DNA of 64,000 nt from Pedobacter planticolens. Lineage in GTDB: Bacteria; Bacteroidota; Bacteroidia; Sphingobacteriales; Sphingobacteriaceae. The notes below the pieces were generated by a model. It was not told where the DNA came from. It made no database searches and saw only the letters and a program-made list of their open reading frames with translations. Below are positions 16,749-24,156 of the stretch, in pieces; positions within the stretch are counted from its first letter, which is position 1, and every line of letters begins with the position of its first letter. The DNA is taken from positions 1,116,001 through 1,180,000 of the forward strand of contig NZ_WNXD01000001.1 in assembly GCF_014172375.1 (NCBI RefSeq), written 5' to 3'. Position numbers and translations under genes: made by a program.

Positions 16749-18959
16749 ATGAAAACAGTTGTATTTAATTTTTTATTTTTTCTCTGTTTTGCGTTAAATA
16801 GCAATGCACAAAGAACGGTTGCTAATTCTCCAGAAGTTGTAAAAAGTCTTATCAAAAGGATAATTCCTACACACGCCAGTTCTTTTGAGGTTAAATTTAT
16901 TCCTCAAAAAGATAATAAAGATGCTTTTAGTATAGAAACTCATCAAAATAAAATACTATTGAGTGGTTCAAATGGTGTTTCTATTGCAAGTGCATTAAAT
17001 TACTACCTTAAAAACTTTACAAATTGTGATATCAGTTGGAACGGATCCAATTTAAAATTACCTAAAGTCTTACCGTTTCCTAAACAAAAAATAACAAAAC
17101 AAACGCCATATCAATACCGCTATAACTTAAATTATTGCACATTTAATTATAGCATGAGTTGGTGGAACTGGGAAAGATGGCAGTGGGAAATAGATTGGAT
17201 GGCATTAAATGGTATTAATATGCCATTGGCGATTACTGGTCAAAATTCGATATGGAATAGAGTGTACAAAAGTTTAGGATTTACAGAGCAAGATTTAAGT
17301 ACTTTCTTTAGTGGTCCAGCATATTTTAACTGGTTTTGGATGGGAAATTTAGATGGATGGGGCGGTCCACTTCCGCAATCTTTTATGCAATACCAGGAAA
17401 ATTTACAGAAGAAAATTCTACAACGAGAACGAGAATTAGGAATGACGCCTATTTTGCCAGCCTTTACTGGGCATGTTCCTCCTTCATTTAAGGATAAATT
17501 TCCGACAGCAAAACTTAAAAAAACAAATTGGCAAGGTTTTAACGATGTGTATATTTTAGATCCTGATGATCCTATTTTCACTCAATTAGGCAAAAAATTT
17601 ATTGAAGAAGAAATTAAAACCTTTGGAACAAATCATCTGTATTCTGCTGATACTTTTAACGAAAATACACCTCCAACAAACGATTCTCTTTACCTCAATA
17701 ATGTGAGTAAAAAGGTATACGAATCAATGTCGGCAGTTGATAATAAAGCGGTTTGGATTATGCAAGGTTGGATGTTTTCTTATTCTGCGGCTTTTTGGCA
17801 ACCTACTCAAATCAAAGCTTTATTAAATGCTGTTCCAAACGATAAAATGATTGTGCTCGATTTGTATAGTGAAAGTAAACCTGTTTGGAATAAAACAGAT
17901 GCATATTACGGCAAACCTTGGATTTGGTGTATGCTCCATAATTTCGGTGGTAATGTGAGTATGTATGGACGAATGGATGAAGTTGCAAATAATCCATCTG
18001 CGGCGCTTCATGATAAAAACTCAGGAAAATTATCCGGTATTGGGCTTACACCAGAGGCGATAGAACAAAACCCAGTTATGTATGCTTTAATGCTCGAAAA
18101 CGTTTGGCAAGATCACGCAGTTAATTTAGATACTTGGCTACCTAATTATATAAGCAGGCGTTATGGTGCTAAAAACGAAGATGCGAATGCTGCCTGGAAC
18201 ATTTTACGTAGAACAGTTTATAAAGGTGATATTAGATCTGGTGGGGCAGAATCGATTATAACGGGCAGACCTACTTTTGCCAAAACAAATAAATGGACGA
18301 ATACTAAGAAATATTATAATCCAGCAGAGCTGATAAAAGCACTCGAATTATTTAATAAAGCTGCAGTAAAATTAAAAGAAAGCGATGGATTTAAATACGA
18401 TTTTATTGATTTAACACGTCAGGTAATGGCAAATTATGCGGATACTTTACAAATTCAATTTGCAATTGCGTATAAGAATAAAAACAGCAATGAATTTAAA
18501 CAACTAAGCACACGTTTTATAAATGTTATTGAAGATCTGGATTTACTTTTAGCGAGCAGAAAAGATTTTTTATTAGGTAAATGGATTAATGACGCTAGAA
18601 AACTAGGAAATACTCTAACAGAAAAAGATATTTACGAACAAAATGCCAGAAATCAAATCACATTATGGGGAGATAAAAATAGCCCATTACATGATTATGC
18701 CTGTAAACAATGGTCTGGCATGTTAAATGATTTTTATAAACCCCGTTGGCAACAATTTATAAATGATGTAAATGAGAGTTTTGAGACTAACAAAGCATTT
18801 AATCAAAAAGTTTTTGACGAAAAAATTTCAACTTGGGAATGGGAATGGGTAAAACAACGGAAATCTTTTACAGATAAGGCTGTTAATAATGAAATTGAGA
18901 TAGCGACTAAACTATATAAAAAATATCTGCCTTTATTAAAGTCTATTTATAAAGAGTAA
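16749..18959 (+). CDS. Alpha-N-acetylglucosaminidase, GH89
   Basis: A 736-residue secreted glycosidase (signal ending NSNAQ) of the NAGLU/GH89 family, which removes terminal alpha-linked GlcNAc. Family blocks are clear: NYCTFNYSMSWWNWERWQWEIDWMALNGINMPLAI, written here only by its WWNWERWQWE core, then YSADTFNENTPP around residue 305 (catalytic Glu region), DLYSESKPVW and WCMLHNFGGN. The N-terminal alpha/beta domain and C-terminal helical domain match the usual architecture. It closes the enzyme operon. Known GH89 substrates are heparan-derived and mucin alpha-GlcNAc. Pairing with glycerophosphodiester enzymes points instead to an alpha-GlcNAc-bearing glycerol-phosphate compound, which is inference. 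Confidence 0.92.
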   Translation: MKTVVFNFLFFLCFALNSNAQRTVANSPEVVKSLIKRIIPTHASSFEVKFIPQKDNKDAFSIETHQNKILLSGSNGVSIASALNYYLKNFTNCDISWNGSNLKLPKVLPFPKQKITKQTPYQYRYNLNYCTFNYSMSWWNWERWQWEIDWMALNGINMPLAITGQNSIWNRVYKSLGFTEQDLSTFFSGPAYFNWFWMGNLDGWGGPLPQSFMQYQENLQKKILQRERELGMTPILPAFTGHVPPSFKDKFPTAKLKKTNWQGFNDVYILDPDDPIFTQLGKKFIEEEIKTFGTNHLYSADTFNENTPPTNDSLYLNNVSKKVYESMSAVDNKAVWIMQGWMFSYSAAFWQPTQIKALLNAVPNDKMIVLDLYSESKPVWNKTDAYYGKPWIWCMLHNFGGNVSMYGRMDEVANNPSAALHDKNSGKLSGIGLTPEAIEQNPVMYALMLENVWQDHAVNLDTWLPNYISRRYGAKNEDANAAWNILRRTVYKGDIRSGGAESIITGRPTFAKTNKWTNTKKYYNPAELIKALELFNKAAVKLKESDGFKYDFIDLTRQVMANYADTLQIQFAIAYKNKNSNEFKQLSTRFINVIEDLDLLLASRKDFLLGKWINDARKLGNTLTEKDIYEQNARNQITLWGDKNSPLHDYACKQWSGMLNDFYKPRWQQFINDVNESFETNKAFNQKVFDEKISTWEWEWVKQRKSFTDKAVNNEIEIATKLYKKYLPLLKSIYKE

Positions 18960-19002
18960 GAGCCTGTTTAAATTTTATTCAATTACATTAATCATCTAAT
19001 TT

Positions 19003-19072
19003 GTCACGCTGAGCGTAATCGAGGCGCCTTTCTAAACTTTGAAAAATGGTCTTTTACTATGCTCAGACTGAC
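19003..19072. repeat. GTCA-headed imperfect palindrome (dispersed repeat family 1)
   Basis: GTCACGCTGAGC at the left pairs with GCTCAGACTGAC at the right (10 of 12). Similar GTCAT-headed elements occur at 33644, 37740, 45932 and 52306, with half-elements at 48076, 49683 and 50065. It lies between convergent genes. Confidence 0.6.
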
Positions 19073-19083
19073 ATAATTCTTAA

Positions 19084-19117
19084 AAAAAAAGCCCTGACAT
19101 TTGTTAGGGCTTTTTTT
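19084..19117. terminator. Bidirectional terminator
   Basis: AGCCCT/AGGGCT stem flanked by long A and T runs, so it works for either strand. It sits between the GH89 gene (plus) and the DUF4890-like gene (minus). Confidence 0.85.
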
Positions 19118-19122
19118 AGCTT

Positions 19123-19578
19123 TTAATTATTTGCAGGAGGTGCTGGTAGAGGTGGTGGAGTTTTATCACCACGACGCAGACCTTTTGGCCATTTTCTATC
19201 TTTCATTTTTCCCCTCATTTCATCACGAGAAGCAGCTAAATTTTTTTTCTGATCCGCAGTTAAAATAGCATCCATTTTTTCTTTGCTTGCTTTAAGAAAA
19301 GCTTTGCGCTCGTCCATTTTACCTTTCATAGCGTTTTCATCTTGTTTACGCCATTCATCGTTCTTTTTAACGCGATCTAATTCTACTTGGTAAACCTTTT
19401 GTTTCTGATCATCGGTTAAAGCCAATTTTTGCTGCATATTCTTGCTAGCCATTTCAGCTCTTTGCTCTGCAGTAAATTTAGCAGCTCTAGGCGCTTTTCT
19501 TACTCGAGTGCTGTCTTGTGCATGAGCAGCAGTAAATCCAATTACTACAATTGCTATGCTTAAAATTAATTTTCTCAT
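19123..19578 (-). CDS. Small secreted DUF4890-like protein
   Basis: A 151-residue exported protein: signal peptide MRKLILSIAIVVIGFTAAHAQ, then a highly charged helical region (about 35-125, rich in Lys, Arg, Glu, with LTDDQKQKVYQVELDR and LTADQKKNLAASRDEMR). It ends in a short proline-rich tail (PPPLPAPPANN). The paired L-T-x-D-Q-K segments resemble Spy/CpxP-like periplasmic helices and the DUF4890 family common in Bacteroidota. A periplasmic chaperone or stress role is possible but not shown. It is a single-gene unit with its own terminator. Confidence 0.7.
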   Translation of the reverse strand: MRKLILSIAIVVIGFTAAHAQDSTRVRKAPRAAKFTAEQRAEMASKNMQQKLALTDDQKQKVYQVELDRVKKNDEWRKQDENAMKGKMDERKAFLKASKEKMDAILTADQKKNLAASRDEMRGKMKDRKWPKGLRRGDKTPPPLPAPPANN

Positions 19579-19646
19579 AATGTGTTGCTTTTATTGGTGA
19601 GATGTAAAAAAGTGTAAACGGTTTAAAAGCAATACGTTAAAAAGTG

Positions 19647-20423
19647 TTAATTTTTATTTAATTGAGAAATTGATTTTTGCATTTGAGCCATCATACTCGA
19701 TAAAGTTTCTATAGTTGGTTCTGGTGTTGGATCTGGTAAAGTGGTAGATATATATGCTTTTGCTCTCCAGATCTCTAGTATATCATCTGCATCAATAGAA
19801 TATGGATCATATACTTTATTGTCTGAAATTAATTTCAATTCTTTATTTTCTTTAAAACGATTACCTGCTCTTTTATAAACTACGCCTTCATTTTTACTAA
19901 TGATAACATACGTTTCTCCAGTTTTTACATCGCCCCAATTATCCATATACTCGCCAATAATTACACTTCCAGGTTGTATGGGCAACATAGAATCTCCCAT
20001 AATTTCAAAAGCTCTAAATGTACCTTGTCGTAAAGCGGGTAGGGGAAGCTGAAATTTTGGTAAATCTTGAATGTATTGTGGATCGGAAAAACCATTCAAA
20101 TATCCTGCACTAGCTTTTACAGGCACCAATTCTATATTCTCATTATCATTTTGATCAACAGAAATACTTAATACCCTTAAATTAGAGCCCTGACTTTTTG
20201 GTTTTGGTTTCCAACTATCATTTATGCTTTCGTTGATAAATTCATCAATCGTTAAATCAAAATATTCTGCTATTTTTTTTAGTAAGTCATATTTTGGTTC
20301 AGCTCTATCTTCTTCGTAGGCTCCAATTAATGAACGCTTAATTTCCATAGCATCAGCGAATTGCTGTTGTGTATGACCTTTTTTCTTTCTTAAGTACTTA
20401 AGGTTACCCGAAATGTTTGACAT
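19647..20423 (-). CDS. XRE-family repressor with S24 (LexA-like) autopeptidase domain
   Basis: A 258-residue regulator. Residues ~5-60 are an HTH_3 domain (LRKKKGHTQQQFADAM..., SLIGAYEEDRAEPKYDLL). Residues ~125-225 form a peptidase S24 fold with the nucleophile in GDSMLPIQPGS and the general-base Lys in VVYKRAG. A putative self-cleavage region lies just before it (ASAGYLNG). This is the design of LexA/CI-type repressors inactivated by RecA filaments after DNA damage. A 17-bp palindrome, TACTAA-N5-TTAGTA, lies 30 bp upstream of its start and recurs in front of the error-prone polymerase pair at 56070. It is therefore likely autoregulated and an SOS-type regulator. Cleavage is inferred. Confidence 0.85.
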   Translation of the reverse strand: MSNISGNLKYLRKKKGHTQQQFADAMEIKRSLIGAYEEDRAEPKYDLLKKIAEYFDLTIDEFINESINDSWKPKPKSQGSNLRVLSISVDQNDNENIELVPVKASAGYLNGFSDPQYIQDLPKFQLPLPALRQGTFRAFEIMGDSMLPIQPGSVIIGEYMDNWGDVKTGETYVIISKNEGVVYKRAGNRFKENKELKLISDNKVYDPYSIDADDILEIWRAKAYISTTLPDPTPEPTIETLSSMMAQMQKSISQLNKN

Positions 20424-20452
20424 AAAAAATAATTTTAAAATAAATTTGTTTT

Positions 20453-20469
20453 TACTAAAATTGTTAGTA
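20453..20469. promoter_or_regulatory. TACTAA-N5-TTAGTA operator in the divergent repressor/GIY-YIG region
   Basis: A perfect 6-5-6 palindrome between the XRE-S24 gene (minus) and the GIY-YIG-like gene (plus). The same half-sites and spacing occur at 56034-56050, overlapping a -7 box. An extra half-site TTAGTA lies at 20487-20492. The spacing and the location before the repressor gene suit an autoregulatory site. Confidence 0.65.
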
Positions 20470-20557
20470 TTATTGTGCTCATAAAGTTAGTAATATTTAT
20501 TAAAAGTACAAACATTTATCTAATTAATTTAGTTTTTAATCTTTAAGCCGAGAAGTC

Positions 20558-20908
20558 ATGAAAAAATTTGTTTACATCGTAACCGACAGAAATCGCACAA
20601 GTTTACACGTAGGAATGAGCGCAGACCTTATTAAAACACTTGATTTTTATAAGCAAATGCCAAACTTATTTTTTGATAGTGGACAGCAATTAACTCGCTT
20701 AGTTTATTTTGAAGAATTTAAAACTGAAGTTCAAGCGTTAAGCCGTTTTAAATTAGTTAGCCGTTTTACTAGGATGCAAAAAGAAAGAATTGTTCGTTCT
20801 TGTAATCCAGATTGGATTGATTTAACTATTGGTTTAGATTTTGAAAATATTCTTTCTCATCAGAAATTGAATACGCAAGTAGCTTTACCGTTGAGTATCT
20901 TATCATAA
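20558..20908 (+). CDS. GIY-YIG-like protein, probably degenerate
   Basis: A 116-residue protein whose N-terminus (FVYIVTDRN...LHVGMS) follows the GIY-YIG pattern and whose end keeps the FK-x3-R...NPDWIDL layout of small UPF0213-type GIY-YIG proteins. In my alignment from memory, the usual catalytic Glu position falls on Phe in LSRFKLV, so nuclease activity may be lost. It is transcribed divergently from the XRE-S24 repressor, with the shared operator between them, so it may belong to the same damage-response unit. It ends at a strong bidirectional terminator. Confidence 0.7.
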   Translation: MKKFVYIVTDRNRTSLHVGMSADLIKTLDFYKQMPNLFFDSGQQLTRLVYFEEFKTEVQALSRFKLVSRFTRMQKERIVRSCNPDWIDLTIGLDFENILSHQKLNTQVALPLSILS

Positions 20909-20943
20909 AAAAAGCGTCTCGATTTAATCGAGACGCTTTTTAA
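20907..20943. terminator. Bidirectional terminator
   Basis: GCGTCTCGAT and ATCGAGACGC form a perfect stem flanked by As on the left and Ts on the right. It ends both the GIY-YIG-like gene and the convergent large outer-membrane protein gene. Confidence 0.9.
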
Positions 20944-20962
20944 AACTATATTAATTGTTTGC

Positions 20963-23900
20963 TTACCAACCAGGAGCAAAGGTTAATCCAAATACACCAA
21001 CTTTTACATCCGAACGTGTGAAAGGAATAGCATAATAAGGTTCAATTACAAAATAACCAAATACATTAACTCTTAAAGAAACTCCAGCACTTATAGCAGG
21101 TACACGTTCTGCAGGAGTTCCATCAGGTAATAAAACTCCATTTGGTTCGCCTTTAAACGAAACTTTAGAATCTTCTGTCCAAGCTAAACCTGCATCAAAA
21201 AATAGGTTCAAGTCTGTAAATAAAAACTTCGATGGAATTTGAGCTAACTTTTTAGGTCCAGTAAATGGTAATCTAACTTCGAAATTAAATACAGCTAGTT
21301 TACTGCCAGATAATTGATTGATATCAAAATTTCCAGTATTCGCTACTTTACTATTATAAAATGAATTTGCTTCGTATCCTCTTATTAGATAACCATATCC
21401 AGCATAAAGAGGATAAAGATTTTCTCCATCTCTACCTAAACGCATGTAATTATAGGCTCTTACTGCAAAAGTAACTGGTTTTACTCTGAAATATTTTCTT
21501 ATATCTGCCGTAACAGCTGTGAAACTAAAATCTCCAAAATATTGTTCAACACCAACTCTATATCTAAAACCATCCAACGGAGCAGTAACTCCGAATATTG
21601 AATTATCTCCAATAAATGATGCATTTGTTTGGAAAATAGAAAATGGTTTCAATGGAATTCCTAATGTATTTGTTGCCTGAGCATTCGATACTTTTTCTTT
21701 GTCTGAACCTAAATAACCATAAGGATAGGAGCCAGATTGGTAATAATTATTAAATCTATCTAAGCGATAACTATAATAAGAGAAAGCGCCACCAGCTTCA
21801 AAACGGTGAACTTTATTAAAAGGATAAGAACCAAATACCTCAAGTTTATCTTCAAAGGTGCGTAAAACATTAGTACTTACCGTATCAACAGGGTTTGCGC
21901 CTGATGCAGGATTATAAACTCCAATACTTCTAAAGCCAGTAACATACGGAATATGAGAAAGGCCAACTCCCCAGTTAATTCTGTGTTCTTGATTTATATA
22001 GCCAACTAATCCTCCAAAATCATAAATTTCTCCATTTATAGAAAGGTTAGCAATAATTTGATTTCTACCCAATATATCACTAAACATACCAATAATACCA
22101 CCTTGTACACCTGTTCCAAATCTGCTTGAAGATACACCTACGCCACTATTTGCCAAATAATCTAAACGAAATTTTGGTCTATATGGAACAACTTTCATCG
22201 AATCAGTAATTACTTTCTCAAAGCGATCAAAGTTGCCTAAATTAGAGTTTACAATATTTACCCCAACATTTTCCATTGGAGGTAATATTGCCGCATCAAA
22301 ATTTACCTCTTGTGCGTTAACAGGTTTCGCTTTAAAATTACTTAATGGAGAATTATACAAAGTATAGCGCTGGTAACGATAATAACTATACACAATATCA
22401 TCGTTTCTAGAAACCGTTATCGCAGGCGAGAACTCCGTAATACCACTTATGCCTGTAAAATAATCTGTTAATTGTTTTACCGTATTATCGCTTAAAGTGT
22501 ATTCGTATAAGTTTCTAAAACCATCGCGATTTGATAAAAAGAAAATACGTTTGCTATCTCCAGAAAACTGTGCATTCAAGTTATTAGCTCCTGGAAAAAC
22601 AGGAATATTTGTTAATGATTTAGTTGAAATATCATAAACTGTTAAATTGATAGGATTAACAGCATTGATATTTCCACTTGCAATTGCAGCTCTATCAGAT
22701 GAGAAAACTATTTTTTTGCCATCTGGCGAGAAGTTTGGTGCATAATCAGAAAAATCATCATTTGTAAGCTGAGCAACTTCTTTAGTGTTCATATTATATG
22801 AGAAAATATCGCTCTGACCTTCTACCATTCCAGAAAAAGCAATTTCTTTTCCATCTGGCGACCAAGTTAAATTACCAAATTGTTCCACTTTGCCCATGTC
22901 GGTTTGAAATAGGGTAGTGCCATTCGTTACATCAATTACTAACATTTGATTTTTGCCCTTGCTAAAAATACTAAAGGCAAATTTCTTGCTATCTGGTGAC
23001 CATGCTCCTGCAGATTCTATAAAATTATAATCATCAATATGTGAATTGGCAACCTGACTGCTTAATTTTCGAAGGATTTTCCCCGTCTTGGCGTCGGCCA
23101 GAAATAAATCTATACCGAACAAATCTTTCTCAGAAAGAAAAGCTAAATACTTGCCATCTGGACTTATAGCTGGCGCCACATTCATATTGCCAGCATTTTT
23201 GTTATCTATAATTTTAGTGCCTGATATTTTAATTTGAGAACTATCAGCTTTTAACAATGGTCTATAATGTTCTTCAATAGAGTTTTTCCATAAACCAGAT
23301 AATGTTTTATCATCGTATCCAAACGTATATTTAATACCATTTTCATAGCCATATCTAGCTGTAGCCTTAAATAATGGAACAATAGTAGTATCACCATAAA
23401 GTGAGCCTACAAACGTCCAAAAAGCTTGACCATAACGATAAGGGAAGTATTTATTGGAATTTGTTAAATCTTTTAAGGATGGAATATCACGATTTAATAA
23501 GGCATCTCTCATCCACATGGAGGTAAAAGCATCCTTTTTCCCGACAGATAAATATTCCGCCATACCCTCTACCATCCATAAAGGAGTATTTCCAACGTTT
23601 TCTAAACTTATCGAGTCCTTTTCTAGTAAAAGATGGTATTGAAAAGCATGCACTAACTCGTGTCCTAAAACGTGCCTAGTTTGACTTTTTAAATCCATTA
23701 CTGGCATTATCACCCTGTTTTTTAAAGCCTCAGTTACACCACCTGTACCTACACCAATTTCTCCATTTAATGCAGTTGTTTGCTGAAAATCTGGGTGATT
23801 ATTATATAAAATAATAGGGTTTTTAGTTAAAAAAGTATCTCGAAAAACTTCCTGATGCATTTTATACCATGTTTCTGCATCTTGCGCAAAGTTTTTCAGT

Positions 23901-24082
23901 AATTTTTCATTCTTAATATAATAGTAAATATCAAAGTGAGGAGTTTGCAACACTTTAAAATCTTCATTTTTATATCTTACTTTATTTTGTCCAAAATATT
24001 GGGCTTGCACCGAAATGACGGACACCAAAATAAATAATAGAATCAACAAAGGCTTCCTTATAAAAGTAGAGTTTCTATTCAT
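20963..24082 (-). CDS. Metallopeptidase-like / TolB-like propeller / outer-membrane barrel fusion
   Basis: A 1039-residue exported protein (signal ending SVQAQ). Residues ~40-270 resemble a peptidase MA-type domain with HELVHAFQYH, a zinc-binding HExxH. Residues ~280-600 carry TolB/PD40 propeller repeats (ISPDGKYLAFLSE, WSPDGKEIAFSG, FSPDGKKIVFSS). Residues ~640-1039 look like a surface-antigen/Omp85-type beta-barrel ending in an aromatic residue (FAPGW), as outer-membrane proteins do. Bacteroidota genomes often label such genes Tol biopolymer transporter. It would be an outer-membrane protein with a periplasmic or surface protease/propeller head. The substrate is unknown. Confidence 0.8.
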   Translation of the reverse strand: MNRNSTFIRKPLLILLFILVSVISVQAQYFGQNKVRYKNEDFKVLQTPHFDIYYYIKNEKLLKNFAQDAETWYKMHQEVFRDTFLTKNPIILYNNHPDFQQTTALNGEIGVGTGGVTEALKNRVIMPVMDLKSQTRHVLGHELVHAFQYHLLLEKDSISLENVGNTPLWMVEGMAEYLSVGKKDAFTSMWMRDALLNRDIPSLKDLTNSNKYFPYRYGQAFWTFVGSLYGDTTIVPLFKATARYGYENGIKYTFGYDDKTLSGLWKNSIEEHYRPLLKADSSQIKISGTKIIDNKNAGNMNVAPAISPDGKYLAFLSEKDLFGIDLFLADAKTGKILRKLSSQVANSHIDDYNFIESAGAWSPDSKKFAFSIFSKGKNQMLVIDVTNGTTLFQTDMGKVEQFGNLTWSPDGKEIAFSGMVEGQSDIFSYNMNTKEVAQLTNDDFSDYAPNFSPDGKKIVFSSDRAAIASGNINAVNPINLTVYDISTKSLTNIPVFPGANNLNAQFSGDSKRIFFLSNRDGFRNLYEYTLSDNTVKQLTDYFTGISGITEFSPAITVSRNDDIVYSYYRYQRYTLYNSPLSNFKAKPVNAQEVNFDAAILPPMENVGVNIVNSNLGNFDRFEKVITDSMKVVPYRPKFRLDYLANSGVGVSSSRFGTGVQGGIIGMFSDILGRNQIIANLSINGEIYDFGGLVGYINQEHRINWGVGLSHIPYVTGFRSIGVYNPASGANPVDTVSTNVLRTFEDKLEVFGSYPFNKVHRFEAGGAFSYYSYRLDRFNNYYQSGSYPYGYLGSDKEKVSNAQATNTLGIPLKPFSIFQTNASFIGDNSIFGVTAPLDGFRYRVGVEQYFGDFSFTAVTADIRKYFRVKPVTFAVRAYNYMRLGRDGENLYPLYAGYGYLIRGYEANSFYNSKVANTGNFDINQLSGSKLAVFNFEVRLPFTGPKKLAQIPSKFLFTDLNLFFDAGLAWTEDSKVSFKGEPNGVLLPDGTPAERVPAISAGVSLRVNVFGYFVIEPYYAIPFTRSDVKVGVFGLTFAPGW

Positions 24083-24156
24083 TGTTGTAAGTTTTTAAGA
24101 ACAGTATGATGTATTAATTTACGAAAATTATGCTATTTAGTTTTGAATACAAATAA

